Positions 47,377 through 56,099 of a DNA stretch of 64,000 bases are shown in pieces. The stretch is from Chitinophagales bacterium (GTDB lineage Bacteria; Bacteroidota; Bacteroidia; Chitinophagales; UBA10324). Each line of letters starts with the position of its first letter. The stretch's first letter is position 1. The notes below the pieces were generated by a model. It was not told where the DNA came from. It saw only the letters and a list, made by a program, of their open reading frames with translations, and did not search any database. The DNA lies in contig JAIBAY010000001.1 of NCBI GenBank assembly GCA_019694975.1, forward strand, positions 316,732 to 380,731, written 5' to 3'. The position numbers and the translations under genes were made by a program.

Positions 47377-50208
47377 ATGCCCAGAGATAATACTATTCAG
47401 CATGTGCTCATTATCGGCTCAGGCCCCATCATTATCGGGCAGGCCTGCGAATTCGACTATTCCGGTTCACAGGCGGCGCGTTCCCTGCGCGAAGAAGGCA
47501 TTAAGGTTTCGCTGATCAATTCCAATCCGGCAACCATCATGACCGATGCAGTTACGGCAGATCATATCTACCTGTTGCCATTGACTGCGAATTCGATTGT
47601 ACAGGTACTGGAAGAATCAACAGAGTCAGGAAGAAGGATTGATGCCGTATTGCCAACGATGGGTGGTCAGACAGCGCTTAATCTGGCCAAAGAAGCTGAT
47701 GAACTGGGTATATGGAACAAATACCAGGTGCGGATGATCGGTGTCGATATTAAAGCCATTGACCTTGCGGAAAACCGGGAAGCCTTCCGCAACCTCATGG
47801 GTGAAATAGGTATCTCCGTAGCACCCTCCAAAGTGGCTAACTCCATGCTGGAAGGGAAAGAGATTGCACAGGATATCGGATTCCCGCTTGTAATCCGGCC
47901 ATCGTATACTTTAGGAGGAACAGGCGGCGGATTTGTTCACAGAAAAGAAGAATTTGAGGCGGCGCTCGATCGTGGATTGAGGGCATCACCCACCCATGAA
48001 GTGCTGGTTGAAAAAGCGGTTTTGGGCTGGAAAGAGTTTGAGCTCGAGCTGCTCCGCGATTCCGGAGATAATGTAGTGATCATCTGTACGGTTGAAAACT
48101 TCGACCCGATGGGCGTACATACCGGCGATTCCATCACGGTGGCACCTGCCATGACACTGAGCGACACCGGCTTTCAGCGAATGCGTAATATGGCCATGCT
48201 TATGATGCGTTCACTGGGCAACTTCGCCGGCGGCTGCAATGTACAGTTTGCCATGGATCCTGAAACGGAAGATCTGATCGCCATAGAAATCAATCCGCGT
48301 GTATCACGTTCTTCCGCCCTGGCTTCCAAAGCCACCGGTTACCCGATAGCAAAAATTGCGGCTAAACTTGCCATCGGTTATCACCTTGATGAATTGCGTA
48401 ACCAGATAACCGGCACCACTTCCGCCTATTTCGAACCATCGCTCGACTATGTAATCGTGAAAATTCCACGATGGAACTTCGATAAGTTTGCCGGCGCCGA
48501 TGAAACACTCGGGCTGCAGATGAAATCGGTGGGTGAAGTAATGGGCATCGGCCGCACTTTCATCGAAGCGGTTCAAAAAGCATGTCAGTCGCTTGAAAAT
48601 GATGCCATCGGACTCGGTGCTGACGGCAAACACTGGAAACGCTCGGAAGAAATTCTCGAAAAACTGCAACACCCTTCCTGGGACCGCATCTTCAGAATCA
48701 AAGATGCAATGTCACTCGGTGTTTCCATCAACACAATTTATAAGTGGACACTCATTGACAGGTGGTTCCTCGAGCAAATCCAGGAACTGGTGAACACTGA
48801 AAAAGAAATAAAAAAATATACGCTGGATACCCTGCCCCGGCATTTCTTCCTGCAGCTCAAACAAATGGGTTATTCCGACCTGCAGCTCACTCACCTGCTG
48901 GGCAACGTCAGCGAAGAGGAGGTGTATGCGAAAAGAAAATCACTGGGTATCCGCCGTACTTATAAATTGGTGGATACCTGTGCAGCTGAATTTGGGGCGG
49001 CCACGCCCTATTACTATTCCACGTTCGACGTGGAAAACGAATCAGTGGTTTCCAACCGGAAAAAAATAATCGTGCTGGGGTCAGGCCCCAACCGTATTGG
49101 CCAGGGTATTGAATTCGATTATTGCTGTGTGCATGGCTTGCTGGCGATCCGTGAATCCGGCTTCGAAGCCATCATGATCAACTGTAATCCGGAAACGGTA
49201 TCCACTGATTTTGACATCGCCGACAAGCTTTACTTTGAACCTGTATTCTGGGAACACCTGATTGAAATTATAGAACTCGAAAATCCGGAAGGTGTGATTG
49301 TGCAACTGGGCGGGCAAACCGCGCTCAAACTGGCAAAGCAACTGTCGGAGCGAGGAATCAGGATTATAGGCACTTCCTTCAAAGACATGGATCTTGCCGA
49401 AGACCGTGGTGCATTTTCCGATCTGCTGAAAGCGCTGGAAATTCCGTACCCGGAATACGGTGTGGCGCTCACGGTGGAAGATGCCGTTGCAGTGGCACGA
49501 CGGGTAGGTTATCCTGTTTTAGTGCGGCCTTCTTATGTGCTCGGTGGTCAGCGTATGCGCATCGTGCTAAATGATGATGAACTGGAACAGGCCGTGCTGA
49601 AGCTGCTCAAGCACATGCCTGACAATAAAATTCTGATTGATCATTTCCTCGACCGTGCCGAAGAGGCCGAGATTGATGCCATTTGTGACGGGGAGCAGGT
49701 GCATATCATGGGCGTCATGGAACACATAGAGCCGGCTGGTATTCACTCCGGTGATTCAAGCGCGGTATTGCCTCCTTTCAATCTCACATATGAGGTGATT
49801 GATAAAATGGTGGAATATGCAGAAAAACTCGCCCTGCAACTCAATATCCGCGGACTGATCAACATTCAGTATGCCATCAAAAACGGAAAGGTGTATGTTA
49901 TTGAAGCTAACCCGCGGGCATCAAGAACAACACCATTCATCGCGAAGGCCTACCAGATTCCCTACCTGAATGCGGCAACTAAAGTGATGATGGGTGTTAA
50001 GAAAATCAAAGACTTCAAATTTGACCGTAAGCTCACCGGCTATGCCATCAAAGAACCGGTTTTCTCTTTTGATAAATTTCCCAACGTGAATAAAGAACTC
50101 GGGCCTGAGATGAAATCTACCGGTGAAGCCATCCGGTTCATTAAAGATTTGTTCGATCCTTTTTTCAGGCAGATGTATAAGGAGAAAAGCATGTACCTGA
50201 GCAAATAA
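47377..50208 (+). CDS. carB: Carbamoyl-phosphate synthase large subunit without MGS domain
   Basis: Makes carbamoyl phosphate for pyrimidines and arginine using ammonia from CarA. Two ATP-grasp halves are visible: the first with SGPIIIGQACEFDYSG and RPSYTLGGTGGG, the second with GPNRIGQGIEFDYCCV and RPSYVLGGQRM. The protein ends after ELGPEMKSTGEAIRF at 943 residues, whereas E. coli CarB has 1073; the missing part is the C-terminal MGS domain that binds UMP and ornithine. There is no frameshift or leftover MGS coding sequence downstream, so this looks like the native form. carA is not in the window. Confidence 0.95.
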   Translation: MPRDNTIQHVLIIGSGPIIIGQACEFDYSGSQAARSLREEGIKVSLINSNPATIMTDAVTADHIYLLPLTANSIVQVLEESTESGRRIDAVLPTMGGQTALNLAKEADELGIWNKYQVRMIGVDIKAIDLAENREAFRNLMGEIGISVAPSKVANSMLEGKEIAQDIGFPLVIRPSYTLGGTGGGFVHRKEEFEAALDRGLRASPTHEVLVEKAVLGWKEFELELLRDSGDNVVIICTVENFDPMGVHTGDSITVAPAMTLSDTGFQRMRNMAMLMMRSLGNFAGGCNVQFAMDPETEDLIAIEINPRVSRSSALASKATGYPIAKIAAKLAIGYHLDELRNQITGTTSAYFEPSLDYVIVKIPRWNFDKFAGADETLGLQMKSVGEVMGIGRTFIEAVQKACQSLENDAIGLGADGKHWKRSEEILEKLQHPSWDRIFRIKDAMSLGVSINTIYKWTLIDRWFLEQIQELVNTEKEIKKYTLDTLPRHFFLQLKQMGYSDLQLTHLLGNVSEEEVYAKRKSLGIRRTYKLVDTCAAEFGAATPYYYSTFDVENESVVSNRKKIIVLGSGPNRIGQGIEFDYCCVHGLLAIRESGFEAIMINCNPETVSTDFDIADKLYFEPVFWEHLIEIIELENPEGVIVQLGGQTALKLAKQLSERGIRIIGTSFKDMDLAEDRGAFSDLLKALEIPYPEYGVALTVEDAVAVARRVGYPVLVRPSYVLGGQRMRIVLNDDELEQAVLKLLKHMPDNKILIDHFLDRAEEAEIDAICDGEQVHIMGVMEHIEPAGIHSGDSSAVLPPFNLTYEVIDKMVEYAEKLALQLNIRGLINIQYAIKNGKVYVIEANPRASRTTPFIAKAYQIPYLNAATKVMMGVKKIKDFKFDRKLTGYAIKEPVFSFDKFPNVNKELGPEMKSTGEAIRFIKDLFDPFFRQMYKEKSMYLSK

Positions 50209-50258
50209 AGGCCGGCTTCAAAAGCCTTGTGCAAAAGACCGGCTAACTGCAATTTATC

Positions 50259-50266
50259 TACTTTTG
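50259..50266 (+). promoter_or_regulatory. -7 element of the DUF4834 gene
   Basis: TACTTTTG matches TAnnTTTG and lies 18 bases before the ATG at 50284, favouring that start over an upstream TTG-type start at 50227. Confidence 0.5.
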
Positions 50267-50283
50267 TTTCGTCATTCCCGATC

Positions 50284-50499
50284 ATGTTAGTACGCATTTT
50301 TGAAACACCTGTATTGGATGTCCTGCTGATTGTGCTCGCCATCCGTTTTATCTGGCCATCCTTATTTGGTATCAGGAAAAAGAAAACTGCAGCGGGCAGC
50401 GGCGAACAAAGTAATTATGTGAAACAGCCTCCTGCTGCCAATCCTCCCAAATCAACTGATCGCCGCGGAGAATATATTGACTACGAAGAGATCAAGTGA
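50284..50499 (+). CDS. DUF4834 small membrane protein
   Basis: A 71-residue protein with one N-terminal membrane helix (ETPVLDVLLIVLAIRFIWPSLF) and a polar tail ending RRGEYIDYEEIK, the conserved end of DUF4834 proteins of Bacteroidota. Likely anchored in the inner membrane with the tail in the cytoplasm. Function is unknown. Confidence 0.8.
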   Translation: MLVRIFETPVLDVLLIVLAIRFIWPSLFGIRKKKTAAGSGEQSNYVKQPPAANPPKSTDRRGEYIDYEEIK

Positions 50500-50617
50500 A
50501 TTGATCATTCGCTTAATTACTGTTTGAATCATTGCCGCATTCAGCAGTGAATAACAACGGGTGATATACAACTGTATCATTGTTGCCGCTCAAAATAAAT
50601 TACCGGAACAGTAATAT

Positions 50618-50625
50618 TACCTTTG
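50618..50625 (+). promoter_or_regulatory. -7 element of the yqeY-like gene
   Basis: TACCTTTG matches TAnnTTTG and lies 18 bases before the ATG at 50644, the same spacing as at the DUF4834 gene. Confidence 0.55.
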
Positions 50626-50643
50626 CCGGAAATTCAAACAATT

Positions 50644-51096
50644 ATGTCGCTGGAAGAAAAAATAAATGGCGATTTGAAGCAGGCGATGCTCAGTAAAGAT
50701 GAAGCCGCTCTTCGCGCCATACGTGCTATAAAATCCGCCATCATCCTGGCAAAAACAGAGAAAGATGCCAAAGAAGCGGATGCAGCATCGGAGATAAAGT
50801 TGTTGCAGAAACTGGTGAAGCAACGAAAAGATGCATTGGAAATTTATGAAAAGGAAAATCGTGCTGACCTTGCCAAAAAAGAACGCGAGGAAATTGAAGT
50901 GATCGAACGATATCTCCCTCAGCAGATGAGTGACGATGAATTAAGAAGCATATTGTCGAAGATCATTGCAGCAACCGGAGCCACAAAACCACAGGACATG
51001 GGAAAAGTGATGGGCATTGCCAGTAAGGAACTTGCAGGAAAAGCAGACGGGAAAACCATTTCAGCCATTGTGAAGGAATTGCTGGCTGCAGGATAA
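50644..51096 (+). CDS. YqeY/GatB-tail-like protein
   Basis: A 150-residue cytoplasmic helical protein of the GatB/YqeY family. MSLEEKINGDLKQAMLSKDE opens it and RYLPQQMSDDELRSILSKII and MGKVMGIASKEL are the conserved C-terminal stretches, related to the tRNA-binding tail of the amidotransferase subunit GatB. No activity is established for stand-alone members. The ATG at 50644 follows a promoter box by 18 bases; the in-frame start at 50623 overlaps that box. Confidence 0.92.
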   Translation: MSLEEKINGDLKQAMLSKDEAALRAIRAIKSAIILAKTEKDAKEADAASEIKLLQKLVKQRKDALEIYEKENRADLAKKEREEIEVIERYLPQQMSDDELRSILSKIIAATGATKPQDMGKVMGIASKELAGKADGKTISAIVKELLAAG

Positions 51097-51199
51097 TCAA
51101 AGCATGCATCCTGCATTTATACATTATCGCTTATGCCGTTCATGCACTGACAACACAGCTCTGTTTTCTTCATAATTACCTACGTAAATTACCTCTTTC

Positions 51200-51739
51200 A
51201 TGTGGATTGATATTATCTGGTTAATGCTTGCTTTCTACGGCTGCTGGAAAGGATGGACCAATGGCCTCATTCTCTCCATATTCACTTTGCTGGCCTGGGG
51301 CATCGGTCTGCTGGCTGCCGTAAAACTGAGTACCGTGGCGGCAACAGCATTGCACGAACAACTGCATATCACTTCTGCTTACCTGCCGGTTATTTCTTAC
51401 GTGCTGGTATTCGTAGTGATTGCACTGGTGATCTACCTGGTTGGCAAATCGCTGGAAAAAATTTTTGAACTCGCCCATATCGGTTTTGTAAACAGGATTT
51501 CCGGCGTGATCATGTATGTGGCGGTGTATACAGTTCTTTTCAGTGTATTCATCTGGTTGCTTGATCAGGTTGAACTCATCACACCTTATGTGAAGCAACA
51601 ATCAAAGATGTATGCAGCTATCAACAGCATTTCCGGGTTCATGATAGAGCAGGCTTCGTCCTTCACACCGGTGGTAAAGAACCTGTTTGCAGAGTTTCAG
51701 ACGATGATTGACAAGATCAGCAAATCCATTCAGCAATAA
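51200..51739 (+). CDS. CvpA-family membrane protein
   Basis: A 179-residue inner-membrane protein with four hydrophobic segments. The start MWIDIIWLMLAFYGCWKGWTNG and the glycine pattern GFVNRISGVIMYV match the CvpA family, linked in E. coli to colicin V export and envelope or stress tolerance. The C-terminal 40 residues are amphipathic. It lies between yqeY and pabA, a common neighbourhood in this phylum. Confidence 0.9.
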   Translation: MWIDIIWLMLAFYGCWKGWTNGLILSIFTLLAWGIGLLAAVKLSTVAATALHEQLHITSAYLPVISYVLVFVVIALVIYLVGKSLEKIFELAHIGFVNRISGVIMYVAVYTVLFSVFIWLLDQVELITPYVKQQSKMYAAINSISGFMIEQASSFTPVVKNLFAEFQTMIDKISKSIQQ

Positions 51740-51796
51740 ATGAGTCCGCGTTTATTATCTTCCAATACAGATGCTTAGCCCTTCAACTTCCTGCCG

Positions 51797-52369
51797 GTGC
51801 TCCTGTTGTTCGACAATTATGATTCCTTCACCTACAACCTGCAGGATTATTTTCTGCAACTCGGTAAGCCCTGCCTGGTAATACGGAATGATGAAATGCA
51901 GCTGAATGAGATCGAAGCCTTACAGCCTGAAGGCATCGTGATTTCACCGGGACCGGAAACACCTTCAAAGGCCGGCATCCTGCCCGAACTGATCCTTCAT
52001 TTTCACCATCGGCTTCCGCTACTCGGCATTTGTCTCGGACACCAGGGCATTGGTGAATTTTTTGGTGCCGATCTCGTGCATGCGGCACAACCCATGCATG
52101 GCAAAACTTCTGTTATCACACACTCAGGGCATCCTGTTTTTGAGCAGGTCAGTAATCCTTTCACTGCTATGCGGTATCATTCGCTGATCCTGAAAAATCT
52201 TGACCGCACGCCGCTGGATGTGATAGCGCAAAGCGAGCATGGCGAACCCATGGCCCTGGCGCATCCTACGTTAAAGATTTGCGGTATCCAGTTTCACCCT
52301 GAATCCATCCTGACCCCTGATGGTATCCTGATGCTGCGTAACTGGCTGCAATGGTCAGGATTAAAATGA
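51797..52369 (+). CDS. pabA: Glutamine amidotransferase PabA/TrpG
   Basis: A 190-residue class I glutamine amidotransferase subunit that supplies ammonia to chorismate-using synthases. Motifs: LLFDNYDSFTYNL at the start, the nucleophile Cys in LLGICLGHQGIG and the His-Glu pair in IQFHPESILT. The start is a GTG at 51797. PabA (folate) and TrpG (tryptophan) cannot be told apart by sequence here; the lack of trp genes nearby favours PabA. Repeat copy D lies downstream. Confidence 0.9.
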   Translation: MLLLFDNYDSFTYNLQDYFLQLGKPCLVIRNDEMQLNEIEALQPEGIVISPGPETPSKAGILPELILHFHHRLPLLGICLGHQGIGEFFGADLVHAAQPMHGKTSVITHSGHPVFEQVSNPFTAMRYHSLILKNLDRTPLDVIAQSEHGEPMALAHPTLKICGIQFHPESILTPDGILMLRNWLQWSGLK

Positions 52370-52544
52370 ATGAACACAAACCCGTCAGGAATATTGAATG
52401 AAGTGCAGCACCCTTTGCATTGAAGCATATTTTCCTGCATAAATCAATTATCCTGCGCCTGAACAATTTACAGGCAACCAAAATTTTGTCTGTATGTGTG
52501 ATTCGTGAATGATTACTCTTTTCAAATCCTTATTGTCTGTATCC

Positions 52545-52674
52545 AGAAACTATCTCAAAATACCTGGAGTCATCCTGTTCCGATTGATTGGGATCAAGGT
52601 CTTTTCCATTCATTGACAGATGCCGGAATAAATCCGGCATGGCCGCATTGATTGCCCATTTTGAGATAGCTCCC
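52545..52674 (+). repeat. Palindrome-ended 125-base repeat, copy D
   Basis: Ends are AGAAACTATCTCAAAA and TTTTGAGATAGCTCCC, mostly complementary. This copy keeps the clearest internal hairpin, ATGCCGGA, loop ATAAA, TCCGGCAT. The interior also has CTGGAGTCATCCTGTTCC and GGCCGCATTGATTGCCCAT. It lies in the 515-base gap 52370-52884 between pabA and the hydrolase gene; the rest of that gap shows nothing recognised. Confidence 0.88.
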
Positions 52675-52884
52675 AGTAAGGTCTTGCACTGCAAACATGC
52701 AGGTGCAGCCATCATGTGATAGTTGATGTAAATGCAATGAATACAGCTAACCGGTAAAAGCCTGTAGCAAAACCGCTCATTTTTATCGTACAACTTGCAC
52801 CATTGTATGTTCATGCTTCGGGTGATAGCCAAAGTATTTTTCAATAAAAAACTTATTTTAGCAGCATTAAGCACTGAAAGGAGT

Positions 52885-53652
52885 ATGGAGATCAGCATAA
52901 AACAGGACGGCAAGTTCAGGTATATTGAGGAAGGCGAGGGCGAGGTGCTCCTGTTACTGCATGGACTTTTCGGTGCGCTCAGTAATTTCAAGGGAATACT
53001 GGATGAATTCAGCAAACGCTATAAAGTGGTGATTCCGTTACTGCCGATTTATGAAATGCCTGTCCTTGAATCTTCCGTTAACGGGCTGGTGAAATATGTA
53101 CGGCAGTTTGTGGATGCGCGAGGATACGATTCGATGATCGTGCTTGGCAATTCACTCGGAGGCCATATCGCACAACTATACGCACTCGATCAGACTAAAA
53201 AAGTACGTGCCTTAGTGCTCACGGGCAGTTCAGGCCTGTTTGAAGATTCGCTTGGCGGCGGCTATCCGAAGCGTGGCGATTATGAATACATCCGCGACCG
53301 CACCGCCTACACCTTTCATGATCCGAAAGTAGCCACCAAAGAACTGGTGGACGAGGTATACGAGATCTGCAATAATCGCGGCAAGGCAATCAGGGTGATC
53401 TCTGTGGCAAAGTCGGCCATGCGCGAAAACCTCAGCAGGTCGCTGCATAAATTAACGATGCCTGTATTGCTTATCTGGGGCAAGCAGGATCGCATCACGC
53501 CGCCGTTCGTGGGTGAAGAATTTCACAAGTTGCTCGTGAACTCTGAACTGGTGCTTGTTGATGATTGCGGCCATGCGCCTATGATGGAAAAACCCGCCGA
53601 GTTCAACATTATTCTCGATGAGTTTTTGCAGAAACTGAACGTAGCCGCCTGA
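52885..53652 (+). CDS. Alpha/beta hydrolase
   Basis: A 255-residue alpha/beta-fold hydrolase. LLLLHGLFGALSNF supplies the oxyanion-hole HG, VLGNSLGGHIAQ holds the nucleophilic Ser in GNSLGG, LLIWGKQDRITPP the acid, and VDDCGHAPMMEKP the His. I choose the ATG at 52885, after a GGAG-like stretch, over several earlier in-frame starts. The CBS-domain gene begins 2 bases after its stop, so the two are cotranscribed. The substrate is unknown; such enzymes include esterases and hydrolases of lactones. Confidence 0.9.
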   Translation: MEISIKQDGKFRYIEEGEGEVLLLLHGLFGALSNFKGILDEFSKRYKVVIPLLPIYEMPVLESSVNGLVKYVRQFVDARGYDSMIVLGNSLGGHIAQLYALDQTKKVRALVLTGSSGLFEDSLGGGYPKRGDYEYIRDRTAYTFHDPKVATKELVDEVYEICNNRGKAIRVISVAKSAMRENLSRSLHKLTMPVLLIWGKQDRITPPFVGEEFHKLLVNSELVLVDDCGHAPMMEKPAEFNIILDEFLQKLNVAA

Positions 53653-53654
53653 CT

Positions 53655-54317
53655 ATGAAAGCAGCCGAGCTGGTATCCAAAAGTATTGCTGCGCTCAGGA
53701 CTTCCGATACAGGTGCCAGGGCACTGCAACTCATGAATGCCTACCATGTTTCTCACCTGCCGGTTGTAAATGAAAACCAATTGCTGGGACTTGTTTCTGA
53801 AGAAGATATTCTGAATTCACACGGCGAAGAAGAAGCCATCGGTAACCTCGCCCTTTCTCTTGCCAGGCCATTTATTCACAGCCATGAACATATGTTTGAA
53901 GTGCTCAAGATGGCGGCTGAGTTGCGCCTCACCGTGATACCGGTTACCGATAAGATGGATACCTACATCGGCCTTATCACACGGAATGACCTGCTCAACT
54001 ATTTCGCAGAACAAACGGACATCCTGGAGCCGGGTGGCATCATCGTACTTGAATTGCAGGTGAAGGATTATTCATTGGCGGAAATTATCCGCATCATCGA
54101 AGCGAACCAGGTAAAGATACTCTGCCTGTTTGCCGGAACAGATTATGATATGTCAAAAATTGAAGTGACCATCAAGCTGAACAACGCGGATCTGCAGCCG
54201 GTCATATCCGACCTCAACCGTTACAATTATACTGTAAAAGAGACCTTCCTGGAGGCTGAATATTTTGATAATCTGAAAGAGCGATATGATTCACTTATGA
54301 ATTACCTCAACATCTGA
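53655..54317 (+). CDS. CBS-pair protein with ACT-like tail
   Basis: A 220-residue cytoplasmic protein. Two CBS modules occupy residues 1-125 (SDTGARALQLMNAYHVSHLP and AELRLTVIPVTDKMDTYIG), which normally bind adenine nucleotides; the C-terminal part (about 135-215) has an ACT-like pattern, IIVLELQVKDYSLAEIIRII. It is 2 bases after the hydrolase. In Bacteroidota such a CBS gene often precedes nadK, as here, though an Omp85 gene is inserted between them. The ligand is not known. Confidence 0.88.
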   Translation: MKAAELVSKSIAALRTSDTGARALQLMNAYHVSHLPVVNENQLLGLVSEEDILNSHGEEEAIGNLALSLARPFIHSHEHMFEVLKMAAELRLTVIPVTDKMDTYIGLITRNDLLNYFAEQTDILEPGGIIVLELQVKDYSLAEIIRIIEANQVKILCLFAGTDYDMSKIEVTIKLNNADLQPVISDLNRYNYTVKETFLEAEYFDNLKERYDSLMNYLNI

Positions 54318-54357
54318 TCACAGTTGTCTCCGTCTCCTCAGGATACTGTTTTTGTTT

Positions 54358-54365
54358 TACTTTCG
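54358..54365 (+). promoter_or_regulatory. -7-like element close to the Omp85-like gene start
   Basis: TACTTTCG, a TAnnTTCG variant, ends 5 bases before the ATG at 54371. If real, transcription would begin at or near the start codon, giving a leaderless mRNA. Confidence 0.35.
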
Positions 54366-54370
54366 TTTCT

Positions 54371-55810
54371 ATGCCTCTTCTGAAAAGCGCCGCTGTAACG
54401 TTTGCGCTGATGATCTTCTTCCCCGTTATTTTTATAGCAAAGGCACAAACCGATTCATTGACTCTCGGCGATACGGCATCCGCTGATTTTGTGGTGGTTC
54501 ATAATATTATAATTGAAGGCAACAAGCGAACCAAGCCGCAGGTGATTTTAAGGCAGATAACTTTTTCACAGGGCGATACCATTGCATTTGATGCATTGAT
54601 GAAAAGAATGGAAGAAAGCCGCAACCACCTGATGAATATCGGCCTGTTCAATGAAGTGGTATTCAATATCAAAAACTGGGAAGGAGTAAATATTGATGTA
54701 TCGGTAAGCGTAAAGGAAAGATGGTATGCCTTCCCGGTACCTGCACTGGATTTGTATGACCGCAACCTGACCGTCTGGCTTGTTGATCATAATGCCAGCC
54801 TGAAATACCTGCAATTCGGCATGCGGTTTTACCAGCAAAATATGCGTGGCCGTGATGAAGACCTGAAGCTGGTGGCACTATTCGGTTACTCACAGCTTTA
54901 CCAGTTGCAATACAATATTCCATATATCAACCGCAAGCAAAACATCGGACTGAAGGTTACCGCTTCCTACGGCCGCACCCGGAACCTCACCTATGGCTTC
55001 AGCCGGAATAAGGACCTGATATACCTTGATGTGGATGCCTATCAGAAAACTAACTTTTATTCATTGATTGATCTTATCTATCAGCCTGCATTCAAATACA
55101 AGTACATTTTCACCTTGAGCTACAACGATAACCAGGTTACGGATACCATAGCAAAACTCAACCCCGATTATTTTCTGAATGGTGATACCCGGCAACAGTA
55201 TTTCACCCTGCGCAGCATGTTCATCCGCGATTACAGGGATATCGCTGCCTATCCGCTGACCGGAAACTACGTAGAGGTATCCGTTTCAAAACTGGGACTC
55301 GGCCTCCACGATAATGTGAATATTTTTTCTTCCACCATCATCGCCAACCAATACCTGCATTTTGGCAGAAAATGGTATGCAAGCACCGTCAATAAGCTGA
55401 AAGTCTCTTTTCCAAAAAGTCAGCCATATAACCTCAACCGCGGACTGGGTTATTCCAACGACTACGTGCATGGCTATGAATATTACATCATCGACGGGCA
55501 AAGCTTTGCCTACAGCAGGTGTGATATAAAAAACGAGCTCTTCAAAATCAAAATAAAAACACCTGAGAAAAATCCCTTCCTGAAAGGAGCGAACATTCCG
55601 TTCACCTTATATGGCCGTGCCTTCGTCAGCGGCGGATATGTAAAGGACGATCTCTTTTATGAAGACAACCCGCTCAACAATACTTTTTTAATGGGTGGTG
55701 GTTTAGGGCTCGACCTCACGCTTATTTACGACACCACAATCAGGGTGGAATATTCCATCAATAAACTGGGTGAAAGCGGCTTTTTCCTGCACATGAATTC
55801 AATGTTCTGA
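54371..55810 (+). CDS. Single-POTRA Omp85-family outer membrane protein
   Basis: A 479-residue protein with a signal peptide (to about AKAQT), one POTRA domain (about residues 38-118: VVVHNIIIEGNKRTKPQVIL ... VNIDVSVSVKERW) and a C-terminal barrel of alternating strands ending in Phe (FFLHMNSMF). It resembles BamA/TamA but has one POTRA rather than BamA's five, and it lies 3 kb upstream of a full bamA. Such proteins could insert or secrete selected outer-membrane clients. It sits between the CBS gene and nadK, a place where these genes are usually neighbours. Confidence 0.82.
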   Translation: MPLLKSAAVTFALMIFFPVIFIAKAQTDSLTLGDTASADFVVVHNIIIEGNKRTKPQVILRQITFSQGDTIAFDALMKRMEESRNHLMNIGLFNEVVFNIKNWEGVNIDVSVSVKERWYAFPVPALDLYDRNLTVWLVDHNASLKYLQFGMRFYQQNMRGRDEDLKLVALFGYSQLYQLQYNIPYINRKQNIGLKVTASYGRTRNLTYGFSRNKDLIYLDVDAYQKTNFYSLIDLIYQPAFKYKYIFTLSYNDNQVTDTIAKLNPDYFLNGDTRQQYFTLRSMFIRDYRDIAAYPLTGNYVEVSVSKLGLGLHDNVNIFSSTIIANQYLHFGRKWYASTVNKLKVSFPKSQPYNLNRGLGYSNDYVHGYEYYIIDGQSFAYSRCDIKNELFKIKIKTPEKNPFLKGANIPFTLYGRAFVSGGYVKDDLFYEDNPLNNTFLMGGGLGLDLTLIYDTTIRVEYSINKLGESGFFLHMNSMF

Positions 55811-55985
55811 TTTTTCCTGTTAAGGCTTTTATCAAAACACCGGCACCTTCCGGAAGAATCGCAACTTGCCACTCCAATAACTTCCTGCCATGAAATGCTT
55901 CAGCCAGATCAAGACATTCACGGTGCGCATGCGAGCTGTCGGCCGGATTCCTTTGATGCGGAGCCTTGTTAAGCAGGCACATCCT

Positions 55986-56005
55986 ATTTTTGTTGTTAGC
56001 TTTGC
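55986..56005 (+). promoter_or_regulatory. Two overlapping-range -7 elements before nadK
   Basis: TATTTTTG at 55986-55993 and TAGCTTTG at 55998-56005 both match TAnnTTTG, about 95-115 bases before the nadK ATG. They suggest an independent promoter for the nadK-porG-uppS-bamA block. The rest of 55811-56099 shows nothing recognised. Confidence 0.5.
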
Positions 56006-56099
56006 CTGTTGTGAATTTGAAAAGAATGAGTTGCAGTTTGACAGTATTCAATGTTTATCGTTTACGCGTATTGCATTAAATCACTAATCCATATACAGG

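Noticed and set aside
47097-47390. 97-codon plus-strand frame between the T9SS Omp28 gene and carB
   Set aside because: It overlaps the terminator and the carB start, has no recognised family, and its composition is not protein-like beyond one hydrophobic patch. A promoter box lies inside it.
52530-53015. 161-codon minus-strand frame
   Set aside because: It covers repeat copy D and the antisense of the alpha/beta hydrolase start; no protein family.
55890-56087. 65-codon frame before nadK
   Set aside because: It contains two promoter-like boxes and shows no family or signal; most likely noncoding.
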